Of a stretch of DNA of 33,370 bases, positions 16,472 to 25,310 are shown piece by piece. The stretch comes from Chlamydiota bacterium. Its GTDB lineage: Bacteria; Chlamydiota; Chlamydiia; Chlamydiales; Parachlamydiaceae. Under the pieces are notes generated by a model, which was given only the letters and a program-made list of their open reading frames with translations, had not been told where the DNA came from and ran no database searches. Within the stretch, counting starts at the first letter, position 1; every line of letters starts with the position of its first letter. The position numbers were made by a program, and so were the translations under genes. Location: NCBI GenBank assembly GCA_013287915.1, contig JABDCX010000023.1:1-33370 (forward strand), read 5' to 3'.

Positions 16472-17587
16472 ATGGCAAATGCGGTTAAAAAGACAGGTGG
16501 GCTGGCCGGCGTCGTTGCAGGCGACTCTGCGATCTGCTTATGCCAGGCGGAGGAGGAAAACCTACTCTACCGCGGCTACCTCGTGGGGGATCTGGCGGAG
16601 CAGGGCTCCTTTGAAGAAACAGCCTGGCTCCTCCTGCGCGGATCGCTTCCGACAGCACAACAGTTGAAAGAGTATCGCTATCGGCTCCAGGGCTTGCGCA
16701 CGTTGCCGACGGGTGTGGAGCGAATTTTACAGGAAATCCCCTCCAAAGCTTCCATGATGGATGTGCTACGCACGGGATGCTCTGCTTTGGGAACATTTGA
16801 AGCAGAATCGCCTATCACACCTCGATTTGAAATTGCAGACAGATTGATTGCGAGCTTTCCCACGCTGTTATTTCGAGGAAAAATTCCTGCACAAGCGCTG
16901 CAAGAAGAGTCGCAAGCGGGTTATATTCTCCATTTGCTGACGGGAAAAACTCCTGTTGAAGAACACCGGAAGTGTCTGGATGTTTCGCTCACGCTCTATG
17001 CCGAACACGAATTTAATGCATCGACATTCACGGTTCGTACCATTGCTTCGACCTTGTCCGATTTTTACTCGGCAATCTGCGGAGGGATTGGCGCCTTAAG
17101 AGGCCCTTTGCACGGGGGAGCAAATGAATGGGCGATGGAGCTTCTACAACGCTTCGACAACCCCGACGAGGCAGAAGCAGCGATTTTGAAGATGCTTGCT
17201 GAAAAAAAACTCGTCATGGGATTTGGTCACCGCGTTTACACAACTTCTGATCCCCGCTCGGCGATTATCAAGCAGTGGGCAAAAAAACTCTCCGCAACAG
17301 CTTCTGATGGCTATCTGTTCCCCATTGCGGAGAGAATAGAAACGGTGATGTGGCGCGAAAAGAAGCTCTTTCCCAACCTCGATTTCTATAGCGCCTTGGC
17401 CTATCACTTCTGTGGCATTCCGACGCCCATGTTTACCCCACTCTTCGTCTTTGCACGGATTACAGGCTGGTCAGCTCATTTGCTTGAACAGCGCGCCAAC
17501 AACAAACTGATCCGTCCAATTAGTCACTATACAGGGCCCTCTCAACAGAACTGGACTCCTCTAAATAAGCGCGTACACCATGAATAA
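16472..17587 (+). CDS. prpC: 2-methylcitrate synthase (citrate synthase family)
   Basis: This is a 371-residue citrate-synthase-fold enzyme. The family active-site regions are present: [24 protein letters not shown] and VMGFGHRVY, supplying the catalytic histidines, with [14 protein letters not shown] near the C-terminus. It condenses propionyl-CoA with oxaloacetate to 2-methylcitrate. Methylcitrate rather than citrate synthase is inferred from the short length, the N-terminal [13 protein letters not shown] and the overlap with prpD. The open frame extends to a TTG at 16436. I chose the ATG at 16472, where family homology starts and a GGAA lies nearby. The last eight bases overlap the prpD start, so the two are translationally coupled. 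No prpB is seen. Confidence 0.9.
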   Translation: MANAVKKTGGLAGVVAGDSAICLCQAEEENLLYRGYLVGDLAEQGSFEETAWLLLRGSLPTAQQLKEYRYRLQGLRTLPTGVERILQEIPSKASMMDVLRTGCSALGTFEAESPITPRFEIADRLIASFPTLLFRGKIPAQALQEESQAGYILHLLTGKTPVEEHRKCLDVSLTLYAEHEFNASTFTVRTIASTLSDFYSAICGGIGALRGPLHGGANEWAMELLQRFDNPDEAEAAILKMLAEKKLVMGFGHRVYTTSDPRSAIIKQWAKKLSATASDGYLFPIAERIETVMWREKKLFPNLDFYSALAYHFCGIPTPMFTPLFVFARITGWSAHLLEQRANNKLIRPISHYTGPSQQNWTPLNKRVHHE

Positions 17588-18998
17588 AATCGACGAAGGG
17601 ATCTTAAAAATTGCCGAGTATGCCTCCCATACTGTCATTGACAGCCCTGAAGCATACGAAACGGCAGCGGCCGCGCTAGGAGACAGTTTAGGGTGTGCCA
17701 TCTTAGCACTTCAATTTCCTGCCTGCACAAAATTGTTGGGGCCGATCGTGCCAGGAACGGTGGTTCCCCATGGATGCCACGTCCCTGGTACCTCATATGT
17801 GCTAGATCCCGTCTGTGGCGCATTCAACATCGGCACCATGATCCGCTGGCTCGACTTTAACGACACGTTTCTCGCTGCAGAGTGGGGGCACCCCTCCGAT
17901 AATTTAGGGGGGCTCTTAGCCGTGTGCGACTATCTGTGTCGTGCCTTCCCTGAAAGAAAATCCAAAATCACCATCAAAGAGCTCTTGACAGCGCAAATCA
18001 AGGCGTACGAAATCCAAGGCGGCCTTGCCCTTCTGAATAGCTTCAATCAAGTGGGATTTGACCATGTGATCCTGGTCAAAGTAGCAACGGCAGCACTTGC
18101 GACAGTGCTATTGGGAGGTTCATTCGATCAGGTGGTGAATGCGGTCTCAAATGCTTGGATCGATACTGGCTCTTTACGCACCTATAGACACGCTCAGAAT
18201 ACAGGATCGCGCAAATCGTGGGCTGCGGGCGATGCCACTAGCCGGGGAGTCTTTCTTGCTCACCTTGCCATGAAGGGAGAAATGGGCTATCCAACGGCTT
18301 TATCGGCAAAACAGTGGGGCCTTTACGACGTGTTGTTCAAAGGAAAACCCTTCGCATTTGAGCGTCCTTTTGGCTCCTACGTTATGGAGAACATCTTATT
18401 TAAGATTTCTTATCCGGCTGAATTTCACGCGCAAACAGCCGTCGAATGTGCCGTAAAACTCCACCCGCTGCTCAAAAATCAGATCGATCAGATCGCACAC
18501 ATCCTCATCGAAACCCACTCCTCAGCCGTAAGAATCATCAACAAAACAGGGCCGCTTCACAACCCCGCCGATCGGGACCATTGCCTCCAATACATGATTG
18601 CTATCGGTCTCCTGAAGGGAAACCTCACGGCAGAAGATTATGAAGAGGAGCAAAGCCGCGATCCTAGGATCGATCAGCTCCGCTCCAAAATGAAGGTTGT
18701 CGAAGATCCCAACTACTCCAAAGACTACCTTGACCCGCATAAACGCTCGATCGCCAGTGCCATCACGATCACAATGAAAGATGGCACACAGCTTCCAAAG
18801 ATAGCTGTCGAGTATCCGATCGGTCACCGGAAACGGAGACAAGAGGGGAAGCCTCTTTTGTACGAGAAATTGAAACGCAACCTCTCTACACATTACCCCA
18901 AAGCAACTGTAGACAAGCTAATCGCTCTTTTTACCTCGCCCGAACAGCTCATGAAAATGCCTGTCAGCCAACTGATAGATCTGTTTGTCAAAGAATAG
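17580..18998 (+). CDS. prpD: 2-methylcitrate dehydratase, MmgE/PrpD family
   Basis: This 472-residue protein is close to full PrpD length. The family hallmark region reads [23 protein letters not shown] (near residues 96-118). Further PrpD-like blocks are [45 protein letters not shown] and [14 protein letters not shown]. The enzyme dehydrates 2-methylcitrate towards 2-methylaconitate in the methylcitrate cycle. It starts inside the end of prpC (ATGAATAA overlap) and ends 11 bases inside the convergent E2 gene. The lyase PrpB, which would release pyruvate and succinate, and a 2-methylaconitate isomerase are not in this window. Confidence 0.9.
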   Translation: MNKIDEGILKIAEYASHTVIDSPEAYETAAAALGDSLGCAILALQFPACTKLLGPIVPGTVVPHGCHVPGTSYVLDPVCGAFNIGTMIRWLDFNDTFLAAEWGHPSDNLGGLLAVCDYLCRAFPERKSKITIKELLTAQIKAYEIQGGLALLNSFNQVGFDHVILVKVATAALATVLLGGSFDQVVNAVSNAWIDTGSLRTYRHAQNTGSRKSWAAGDATSRGVFLAHLAMKGEMGYPTALSAKQWGLYDVLFKGKPFAFERPFGSYVMENILFKISYPAEFHAQTAVECAVKLHPLLKNQIDQIAHILIETHSSAVRIINKTGPLHNPADRDHCLQYMIAIGLLKGNLTAEDYEEEQSRDPRIDQLRSKMKVVEDPNYSKDYLDPHKRSIASAITITMKDGTQLPKIAVEYPIGHRKRRQEGKPLLYEKLKRNLSTHYPKATVDKLIALFTSPEQLMKMPVSQLIDLFVKE

Positions 18999-20163
18999 CG
19001 GGATCGCGCAACAGCGTTGCAAAGTGGTGAGATATCTTCGCAGCCAGATCGCCGTCGATAATCCGGTGATCAAAACTCCACGAAAGGGGCAAGATGTCGC
19101 GGATCACAACCTCCTGGTTTCTCACCACGGGGTTTTTTCGAATTCGCGCCACAGCTAAAATGGCGATCTCAGGAGGAGTGATCATGGGCGTTGCCCACAT
19201 CCCCTCCCCACCAAGGACACCAAAATTGCTGATCGTAATCGTTGCGCCCTTCATCATTTCAGGAGAAGTTTTTCCGCTTAAGACCTCTTTTTTAAGCGTC
19301 TCATACGCGTAAATGACCTGCTCGATTCCCATCCTCTCCACCCCCTTCAGCACAGGCACGATTAGACCTTGAGCTGTCGCTGTGGCAATTCCGATATTGA
19401 GCTGTTGATGGTAAATGAGACACCCTTCCTGCATGTCGAGAGAACTGTTCAGAATGGGAAAGCTTTGCACAGTTGAGGCCAGAGCTCGGATCAAAAACGG
19501 CATATAACTCAAATGGATCTTCTCTTTCTCCGCTTTTTCCCCAAGCCGCTGGCGCAATTGAATCAGTCGTGTAACCTCGACCGATTCAAAATAGGAAAAT
19601 TGAGGAACTCGATGTGCATCCATCCTCCTTGCCATGAGTCCACGCACACCTGTCAGTGGCTTTTTTGTGTCTCCCTCAAGAAGGGGCGGAGAAGCCGCGT
19701 GGGGGAGTTTTCCCTTCAGGTCTTCCAACATCACGCGGCCCTCTTTGCCGCTAGCTGAAATCTCTTCGAGGTCGATCCCTAATTGCTTGGCAATATGGCG
19801 CACTTTTGGCGTTGCCAACACTTTCTCTCCAGTTTTTTGCTTCACAGAGGGCTTCGCCTCTGACACTGTTTCTGGTTTTGAATGTGTTTGTGGAGGAGAA
19901 ACCTCTTTTGCTTCGATTGAAAGGGCAATATCGTAAAGAGGACGATCTTTGATCGCAATCTCCCCTGCTTTATAATAGTGCTTCACAATAGTACCTGGAT
20001 AGGGAGCTGGCAATTCGACTGTTGCCTTATCTGTCATGACGATGACGACAGGTTCATCTTGCTTAACGGTGTCCCCTTCCTGCTTCAACCATTCCACAAC
20101 CTCCCCTTCGACCACTCCTTCTCCAATGTCGGGCAAGCAAAACGTAAATAGTGATGGCATCAA
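18988..20163 (-). CDS. bkdC: Branched-chain 2-oxoacid dehydrogenase E2 (lipoamide acyltransferase)
   Basis: Three E2 domains are visible in 391 residues. The lipoyl domain (about 1-80) has K46 in MTDKATVEL. The E3/E1-binding domain covers about 118-152 ([16 protein letters not shown]...GREGRV-like). The catalytic domain ends in [15 protein letters not shown], with H366 and D370 of the DHRxxDG motif. It transfers the acyl group from the E1-bound thiamine adduct to CoA. Classification as the branched-chain type rests on the two E1 genes upstream, which carry branched-chain-specific signatures. Its start overlaps the E1beta stop (ATGA). The E3 dihydrolipoamide dehydrogenase is not encoded nearby and is presumably shared with pyruvate dehydrogenase. 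Confidence 0.9.
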   Translation of the reverse strand: MMPSLFTFCLPDIGEGVVEGEVVEWLKQEGDTVKQDEPVVIVMTDKATVELPAPYPGTIVKHYYKAGEIAIKDRPLYDIALSIEAKEVSPPQTHSKPETVSEAKPSVKQKTGEKVLATPKVRHIAKQLGIDLEEISASGKEGRVMLEDLKGKLPHAASPPLLEGDTKKPLTGVRGLMARRMDAHRVPQFSYFESVEVTRLIQLRQRLGEKAEKEKIHLSYMPFLIRALASTVQSFPILNSSLDMQEGCLIYHQQLNIGIATATAQGLIVPVLKGVERMGIEQVIYAYETLKKEVLSGKTSPEMMKGATITISNFGVLGGEGMWATPMITPPEIAILAVARIRKNPVVRNQEVVIRDILPLSWSFDHRIIDGDLAAKISHHFATLLRDPAIL

Positions 20164-21137
20164 TACCTCATCACTTCGAGCACAGACTGAATAACGCGTG
20201 GAGCGTCAGGCAAATACTCTTTCTCTAAAGCATTTGGAAATGGGGTATCCAATCCACAGCACCGCATGACGGGGGCTTCGAGATGTAAAAAGCAGTGTTC
20301 CATGATTTGAGAGGCAACTTCAGCCCCAAATCCTTGCGTTTTCGGCGCCTCGTGAGCCACGATGGCTCGTCCGCTTTTTTCAATCGAAGCGATAATTGCG
20401 TTGATGTCGAGAGGATTCAAGGTGCGCAAATTGAGCACTTCAACTCCAATTCCATGTTTTTCTTTGAGTGATTTTGCCGCCTCTAGATTTTGGTGGTGCT
20501 GTGCGCCCCATCCGATCAAAGTAGCGTCGTGCCCAAATGTTTCCACTGCAGCAACGCCAAACGGAATTTCGTACTCTTCATTGGGGACCTCCTCTTTCAC
20601 AGCCCGATAAATCCGCTTGGGCTCAAGAAAGAGGACGGGATCGTTACTTCTGACCGCTGTGGTCAAAAGCCCCTTCGCATCGTACGGCCCAGAAGCAAAG
20701 ACGACCTTCAAACCAGGCGTGTGGAGGAATTGCGCTTCAGGAGATTGGGAATGGTAGTGTCCTCCATGAATGCCTCCACCATACGGCGCGCGGATCACCA
20801 GAGGGGCCGCATATTGATTGCCAGTGCGGTAGCGCATTTTTGCAAGTTCATTGACGATCTGGTCGTATGCAGGAAAAATGTAATCGGCAAATTGGATCTC
20901 GCAAATCGGCTTCAGCCCTCTTTGCGCAATCCCAATGCCAAAGCCAATGATCCCCTGCTCGCACAAGGGAGTATCAAAGCAGCGCTGCTCCCCAAACTTT
21001 TCCTGCAACCCAGTTGTCACACGGAAAACTCCTCCGAATGCCCCCACATCTTCTCCAAAAATCAACAAGTTGGGATTGCGCGCAAACTCTTGATGCAAAC
21101 ACATGTTGAGCGCTTGAATGATATTCACTACAGCCAT
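20160..21137 (-). CDS. bkdB: Branched-chain 2-oxoacid dehydrogenase E1 beta subunit
   Basis: This is 325 residues, the usual E1beta length. The N-terminal FGEDVGAFGGVFRVTTGLQEKFG is characteristic of branched-chain 2-oxoacid dehydrogenase beta chains. DTPLCEQGIIGFGIGIA, QFADYIFPAYDQIVNELAKMRYRTG and RAPYGGGIHGGHYHSQSPEA follow. With E1alpha it forms the thiamine-diphosphate heterotetramer that decarboxylates 2-oxoisovalerate and related acids. It starts four bases after the E1alpha stop, with a weak AAGG site, and overlaps E2 by four bases. Confidence 0.92.
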   Translation of the reverse strand: MAVVNIIQALNMCLHQEFARNPNLLIFGEDVGAFGGVFRVTTGLQEKFGEQRCFDTPLCEQGIIGFGIGIAQRGLKPICEIQFADYIFPAYDQIVNELAKMRYRTGNQYAAPLVIRAPYGGGIHGGHYHSQSPEAQFLHTPGLKVVFASGPYDAKGLLTTAVRSNDPVLFLEPKRIYRAVKEEVPNEEYEIPFGVAAVETFGHDATLIGWGAQHHQNLEAAKSLKEKHGIGVEVLNLRTLNPLDINAIIASIEKSGRAIVAHEAPKTQGFGAEVASQIMEHCFLHLEAPVMRCCGLDTPFPNALEKEYLPDAPRVIQSVLEVMRY

Positions 21138-21141
21138 TGAG

Positions 21142-22221
21142 CTAACCTTTCTCTTGAGCTAGGGAGTTTTTTAATTGCTCGTATTCTATTTTCAACGACT
21201 CGGGGATTTCAAAATAGACATGCTCGACGAGCGATTTTAGGGGCAGATAGGGGCGCTCTTTCGCAACGGCAATCGCTTTCGAAATCTCTTCCTGAGTGGT
21301 TGCGACAAATGCTATTTCCTTTTGCTCATCCCAGACGCCTTGAGCTGTCAAATACATCCTCAACCGGAGGATAGGGCACTTCTTCTCCCACTCTTTCTCT
21401 TCATTCTCTTTGCGGTAAAGCGTGGGATCGTCTGAAGTGGAATGAGCTCCCATGCGGTACGTCATCGCTTCGATTAAGACGGGGCCTTTCCCTTCAAGGC
21501 ACTGCTTGCGTGCTTTGAGAACAGCCTCATGCACGGCAAAAAAATCGTTCCCATCGATCCGTACAGCTGTGATCCCATACGCAATGCCTTTCGGTGCCAC
21601 CCCTTCCGATGCAAATTGACGCGAACAGGGGGTCGAAATCGCATACCCATTATTGCGGCAAAAGAAGATCACAGGGCACCCTCTGACAGCGGCAAAATTG
21701 AGACCCGCATGAAAATCGCCTTCCGATGTGGCCCCTTCTCCAAAATAGCAGATCGATACACAGCTCTCTTTTTGCAGTTTCATGGCATACGCACACCCTG
21801 CTGCATGGGGAATTTTTGTTCCGATCGGGGAAGAGACAGTAACGACGTTCAAAGCGCGAGAGCCAAAGTGATTCGGCATCTGCCTCCCAAATTCGAGATC
21901 TTGCGCATTAGCAAACATGTGGTCGACGTATTGCTGGATGGTAAACCCCCGCCAAAATATAACACCCGCTTCCCGGTATTGGGGATACATCCAATCGCAC
22001 ATCTCAAGAGCTGCTGCGCTCGCTACCGCACACGCTTCCTCTCCCAAAGAACTCATCGCAAATGTGATCGTTCCCTGCCGCTGCAGCGTGATCATCCGCT
22101 CATCGACAAGGCGCGTCAACAACATCGTCTTAAGCCCTTTAACGAGAAGATCCGGAGTCAGCTTGTCCTGGCAGGTTGGGGATAAGATTCCCTCAGGTGT
22201 AAGATAGGATAGTGTTTCCAT
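21142..22221 (-). CDS. bkdA: Branched-chain 2-oxoacid dehydrogenase E1 alpha subunit
   Basis: This 359-residue protein carries the thiamine diphosphate motif GEGATSEGDFHAGLNF...CRNNGYAIS, with GEG in place of the common GDG. It also carries the branched-chain-type phosphorylation-loop sequence GAHSTSDDPTLYR. Residues 60-90 contain the QYREAGVIFWRGF substrate-site segment typical of the family. It catalyses the first, decarboxylating step on branched-chain 2-oxoacids. It is the first gene of a tight E1alpha-E1beta-E2 operon. An AAGAGG ribosome-binding site is eight bases from the ATG. A second, stronger AAGGAGG further upstream sits in a hairpin, described separately. Confidence 0.92.
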   Translation of the reverse strand: METLSYLTPEGILSPTCQDKLTPDLLVKGLKTMLLTRLVDERMITLQRQGTITFAMSSLGEEACAVASAAALEMCDWMYPQYREAGVIFWRGFTIQQYVDHMFANAQDLEFGRQMPNHFGSRALNVVTVSSPIGTKIPHAAGCAYAMKLQKESCVSICYFGEGATSEGDFHAGLNFAAVRGCPVIFFCRNNGYAISTPCSRQFASEGVAPKGIAYGITAVRIDGNDFFAVHEAVLKARKQCLEGKGPVLIEAMTYRMGAHSTSDDPTLYRKENEEKEWEKKCPILRLRMYLTAQGVWDEQKEIAFVATTQEEISKAIAVAKERPYLPLKSLVEHVYFEIPESLKIEYEQLKNSLAQEKG

Positions 22222-22237
22222 GCAATAAGCCTCTTAA

Positions 22238-22259
22238 CCTCCTTCTAGCACTAAGGAGG
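22238..22259 (-). promoter_or_regulatory. Leader hairpin pairing CCTCCTT with AAGGAGG before bkdA
   Basis: In the mRNA a perfect seven-base stem, CCUCCUU then AAGGAGG with an eight-base loop, ends 16 bases before the bkdA start. The upstream arm imitates the 16S anti-Shine-Dalgarno sequence and would mask the ribosome-binding purines. A closer AAGAGG remains outside the stem, so control would be partial. The role is inferred from complementarity. Confidence 0.45.
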
Positions 22260-22340
22260 AAAAAAGGAAAGGGAGAGCGGTTGAATAGATTCCAATACAA
22301 AAACACGAAGACTCTGAGAGAAAGATTGCCTAGAGATAGC

Positions 22341-22976
22341 TCATTTGTAGGCAGCTTCGAAGGATTCGAGAGCTTCCAAGGTCAAAGGATCGTCGGCAAG
22401 GAATGTGGAGAAGAGGGACGGCTTGAGGGTCACTGCAGAAATGCCCATCTCAGCCACTGCCAATAGCTGGTCTGTGTTTTGCAGAGAGGCTGCTAAAATT
22501 TTCGTTTCTAAACGGTGCTGCTGAAGAATGGTCTCCATCGTTTTAAGAGAGGCGTACGCATCGATTCCCGCGTCAAACATCCGTCCGATATAGGGCGCGG
22601 CGTAATCCGCTCCGGCAATCGCTGCCAAAAGCACCTGATGGGGATGAAAAATCACCGTGGCCAAAACCGCAATCCCTTCCGACTTGAGCGTGGTAATCGC
22701 GGCAATCCCTGCCTGTGTTACCGGTACTTTTACCAAGATCCGATCTGAAAACTTGTGAAAGGCACGCCCTTCCGTGACCATCTCTTGCGTGCTCCTGCCC
22801 AAGACCTGCGCGGCCACAGGGCCATCTTGAATATCCAAGAGCTTCGAAAGGGTCTTTTCAGTGCTATCCCGGCTTTTTGCCAGGATGAGGGGATTGGTCG
22901 TCACACCTGTCAAAATGCCTAACTGCGACGCTTCCCCAACTGCTCGATAATCACACGTATCTAACCAAATTTCCAT
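22341..22976 (-). CDS. Small transaldolase / fructose-6-phosphate aldolase-like protein
   Basis: This 211-residue TIM-barrel protein belongs to the short transaldolase (TalC/FSA) subfamily. It starts MEIWLDTCDY, contains GVTTNPLILAK, and has the Schiff-base lysine in ILVKVPVT (K83 from the start chosen). VLATVIFHPHQVLLAAIAGADYAAPYIGRMFDAG follows. Members either move a dihydroxyacetone unit between sugar phosphates or cleave fructose 6-phosphate, and sequence alone does not separate the two. An in-frame GTG lies one codon before the ATG at 22976. GAGG is seven bases upstream of the ATG, favouring it. Its stop is 119 bases from the bkdA start, and its start is 20 bases from the tsp stop, so it may be transcribed with tsp. 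Confidence 0.88.
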   Translation of the reverse strand: MEIWLDTCDYRAVGEASQLGILTGVTTNPLILAKSRDSTEKTLSKLLDIQDGPVAAQVLGRSTQEMVTEGRAFHKFSDRILVKVPVTQAGIAAITTLKSEGIAVLATVIFHPHQVLLAAIAGADYAAPYIGRMFDAGIDAYASLKTMETILQQHRLETKILAASLQNTDQLLAVAEMGISAVTLKPSLFSTFLADDPLTLEALESFEAAYK

Positions 22977-22996
22977 CACGACACCTCACAAGCCAT

Positions 22997-24985
22997 TCAA
23001 GAAGGGAATGGCTCCTTAAGAAATAAATAATCTCTCATGATATTATATGTTTCAATTAACTGAAAATCTGTCTTCCCAAACTCATCGTTGTACTCTTCCT
23101 CGACGTCAGGATCTTGGTTCTTTTTCAATTTGTCGAGAAAATCTTGGTAAGCTTTGTTATTTTTGATCCGCAGTTCCGAGTTCTTTTTCAAGATCTCCAG
23201 ATACGGTTTATAGGTCGCTAACCGGGGTTGCAGATCAAATTTGTAAAGGAGCCTTACTTTATCGCGTTGATAAAATGGGATATCGGAAAGATCGTCGTCA
23301 AAATTGGGAGGAATGGTATCGTTTTCTAGAGGGTATTTTTTAAACTGCTCGCCAATCTCAGATTGGCTCAAAATCCCCGGAACTTCAATTTCGGGAATGA
23401 CCCCCTTTAATTGGGGTGTTTTCCCAGAAACGGTGTAGTAGCGGCCTCGCGTGACATTGTACTCCCCTTGGGGATTTGGAATATCGTTTTTCTTAGTGGG
23501 GTTGAACGTCGGAGATTGGAAAGAACCTTTCCCAAACGAATGGTCATCTCCAATGATAAGAGCGCGGCCATAATCTTGAAGCGATTGCGCAACAATCTCG
23601 GAGGCCGATGCACTCAAGCGGTTGATCAAGACCATGAGAGGCCCATCCCAGACCATTTTCCCATCCCAGTCGCGCAAGTGCTGCACATGCCCCGTCTCAT
23701 CTTTAATCGAAACGACAACTCCCTTCGTGATGAACATCCCTGCGACATCGACGGCTTGTGCTAAAATGCCACCCGTATTAAAGCGCAGATCGAGCACGAG
23801 CCCCAACACGTGGTACTCATTTTTCAACCGGTTCAATTCAGTTGTTAAATCAGCTGCAGAAGAGCTTCCATCATCTTGATAAAAGGAAAATAACTTCAAA
23901 TAGGCGATCACCCCGTCTCCAAAAGGCTCGACGTTCGATTCATAACGGGTCTCTTTGAGTACAATTTCCGCTCGCTTGATGGTAATGTCTAGCTTTTCCT
24001 CTTTTTTGTTCTCTTCGTCGCCCCCTTCTCGAATAATCGTCAAGACAACTGGAGTATGCTCCTCTCCCCGGATCAATTCGACGGCATCGACCATGTCCAT
24101 CCCGACAATCGGTTCACCATCAACCGCGATGATCCGGTCTTTTACTTTAAGCTCTTTGCTTAACGCAGCGGGGCTGCCATCGACAATTTTCACCACGGTC
24201 AAACCATTGAGATCATCTCTCAACGAAGCGCCAATTCCAAAGAGGCGCTGCTGCACATTGATCAAAAATTGGGTCGCTTCATCTGGGGTGAAGTAGAGGG
24301 TATGACTATCCAACGATTCTGCCATCGACTTCAGAAAATCGGTCAAAATCAAACGCTTCTTTTGCACAGGATCGCTTTGCAGAATCTTCTCTTCGAATTT
24401 CTCTTGTCTTTTTGCCAGGCGCTGGAGCGATTTTTCCGTCGTTTCTTCGTTTAACTTGCCTGCTGTCTCGATTTGCAAAGAGCGCAATCGGATCAATCTA
24501 TTGAGCAGTTCGTGGTCGTCTTTTGCCCATTGCATGTCTTTAAATTCTCTGGAATTCACCTTCTTCGGAAGCGCGTTGACATCGATCAATTTATCCAGTG
24601 CATGGCGGCGTTGAATCGCTTGCACCATGACAGCATGAATTTGCTCATACTCGTCGAAATTGCTTTTTTCGTAGTCGCTTAAAATCTTGTCTAAGAGCTG
24701 ATCGCTCGGTTCTAACCATTTTTGGATATCTGATTCGATGAAATAGGTTTTAATGGGGTCCAATTCGTCGATGTAATTCTTCAGAGAACGAGCGACGATC
24801 TCTGGCGTCACAGTCTTATAAGTCGCGTGGTATTTCATGATCTCAGAGAGCTTTTCCTTAGTCGCTTTTTCGGTTAACTCAGGAAGCTTCCCCTCCCCAA
24901 TGGACGAAATACAGAGGGATAAAACTAAGAAAAAGGCAATACAGAGGCCACGCCCAGAGAAGGGTAGGCGAGAAAATGGTGTCAT
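22997..24985 (-). CDS. tsp: Tail-specific protease, S41 family with PDZ domain
   Basis: This 662-residue protein has an N-terminal signal-type segment (LCIAFFLVLSLCISSIGEG). A helical domain follows, then a PDZ domain (VVKIVDGSPAALSKELKVKDRIIAVDGEPI) and the S41 catalytic core. The nucleophilic serine lies in LSASASEIVAQSLQDYGRAL and the catalytic lysine in FGKGSF. Tsp proteases degrade proteins from the C-terminus in the periplasm. The homologue in Chlamydia trachomatis is CT441, reported to enter the host cell. The open frame extends to 25015, but the ATG at 24985 has a GAGG site four bases away and begins the signal sequence. A strong promoter precedes it, and euo is divergent. Confidence 0.93.
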   Translation of the reverse strand: MTPFSRLPFSGRGLCIAFFLVLSLCISSIGEGKLPELTEKATKEKLSEIMKYHATYKTVTPEIVARSLKNYIDELDPIKTYFIESDIQKWLEPSDQLLDKILSDYEKSNFDEYEQIHAVMVQAIQRRHALDKLIDVNALPKKVNSREFKDMQWAKDDHELLNRLIRLRSLQIETAGKLNEETTEKSLQRLAKRQEKFEEKILQSDPVQKKRLILTDFLKSMAESLDSHTLYFTPDEATQFLINVQQRLFGIGASLRDDLNGLTVVKIVDGSPAALSKELKVKDRIIAVDGEPIVGMDMVDAVELIRGEEHTPVVLTIIREGGDEENKKEEKLDITIKRAEIVLKETRYESNVEPFGDGVIAYLKLFSFYQDDGSSSAADLTTELNRLKNEYHVLGLVLDLRFNTGGILAQAVDVAGMFITKGVVVSIKDETGHVQHLRDWDGKMVWDGPLMVLINRLSASASEIVAQSLQDYGRALIIGDDHSFGKGSFQSPTFNPTKKNDIPNPQGEYNVTRGRYYTVSGKTPQLKGVIPEIEVPGILSQSEIGEQFKKYPLENDTIPPNFDDDLSDIPFYQRDKVRLLYKFDLQPRLATYKPYLEILKKNSELRIKNNKAYQDFLDKLKKNQDPDVEEEYNDEFGKTDFQLIETYNIMRDYLFLKEPFPS

Positions 24986-25033
24986 TCGTCCTCTTTCGGT
25001 GATGCAAACTAGCACTATCCGTGCGGGTACCCG

Positions 25034-25062
25034 ATCATACTGGCAAGCCCAATTAATGGCAA
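25034..25062 (-). promoter_or_regulatory. Promoter for tsp
   Basis: On the minus strand TTGCCA (complement of 25057-25062) and TATGAT (complement of 25034-25039) are separated by exactly 17 bases, close to the major sigma-factor consensus. Transcription would begin near 25027, giving a leader of about 42 bases before the tsp ATG at 24985. Confidence 0.65.
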
Positions 25063-25098
25063 ATTCTCCACCCTCTAGGCGCTTTTTTGTCCCTCAGT

Positions 25099-25137
25099 GG
25101 AAAAAGCCCTGAAAAGCAGTTTAAGGGGCTTTTTTCC
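25099..25137 (+). terminator. Hairpin with T run between divergent tsp and euo promoters
   Basis: GGAAAAAGCCCT (25099-25110) pairs with AGGGGCTTTTTTCC, with one bulged base, and a run of six T follows on the plus strand. It looks like an intrinsic terminator, usable in both directions. It lies upstream of both flanking promoters, so no annotated gene is terminated by it. It may end a short untranslated RNA or shield the two promoters from each other. Confidence 0.6.
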
Positions 25138-25178
25138 TGTATAGGGCAAAAATTTTCACTTTCTAGGTAAGAAATCGC

Positions 25179-25207
25179 TTGAGTTAAAGTCATTTTTATG
25201 TCATAAT
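25179..25207 (+). promoter_or_regulatory. Promoter for euo
   Basis: TTGAGT (25179-25184) and CATAAT (25202-25207) are spaced by 17 bases, a good match to the major sigma-factor consensus. Transcription would start near 25214, leaving a leader of about 97 bases before euo. A match to the vegetative promoter fits a gene needed early in the developmental cycle. Confidence 0.6.
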
Positions 25208-25217
25208 AGAGGACTAA

Positions 25218-25271
25218 ATGAAAAAAAGAGCATGGCTTTTGGGGATCTGTACCCGAAGGCCGTACGCTTAA
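25218..25271 (+). CDS. Possible 17-residue leader peptide of euo
   Basis: An ATG at 25218 opens a short frame, MKKRAWLLGICTRRPYA and stop, 39 bases before euo. GAGG lies five bases upstream of this ATG. If transcription starts near 25214, that GAGG would not be in the mRNA and the peptide would be read from an almost leaderless start. It may be chance. No obvious attenuator hairpin follows before euo. Confidence 0.25.
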   Translation: MKKRAWLLGICTRRPYA

Positions 25272-25310
25272 ATCTTTTAGTTTTTAATACAATTATATAA
25301 GGAGGACATA

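Noticed and set aside
20490-21140. Plus-strand 216-codon open frame
   Set aside because: It is the antisense shadow of the well-supported E1beta gene, has no family likeness and no ribosome-binding site. The same holds for 21529-22185 over E1alpha.
24900-24985. Lipoprotein signal in Tsp (LSLC)
   Set aside because: A leucine directly before the cysteine does not fit the lipobox, so an ordinary signal peptide is more likely.
25016-25098. tRNA or known structured RNA between tsp and euo
   Set aside because: I could not form an acceptor stem, anticodon arm or T arm. The sequence is explained mostly by the tsp promoter.
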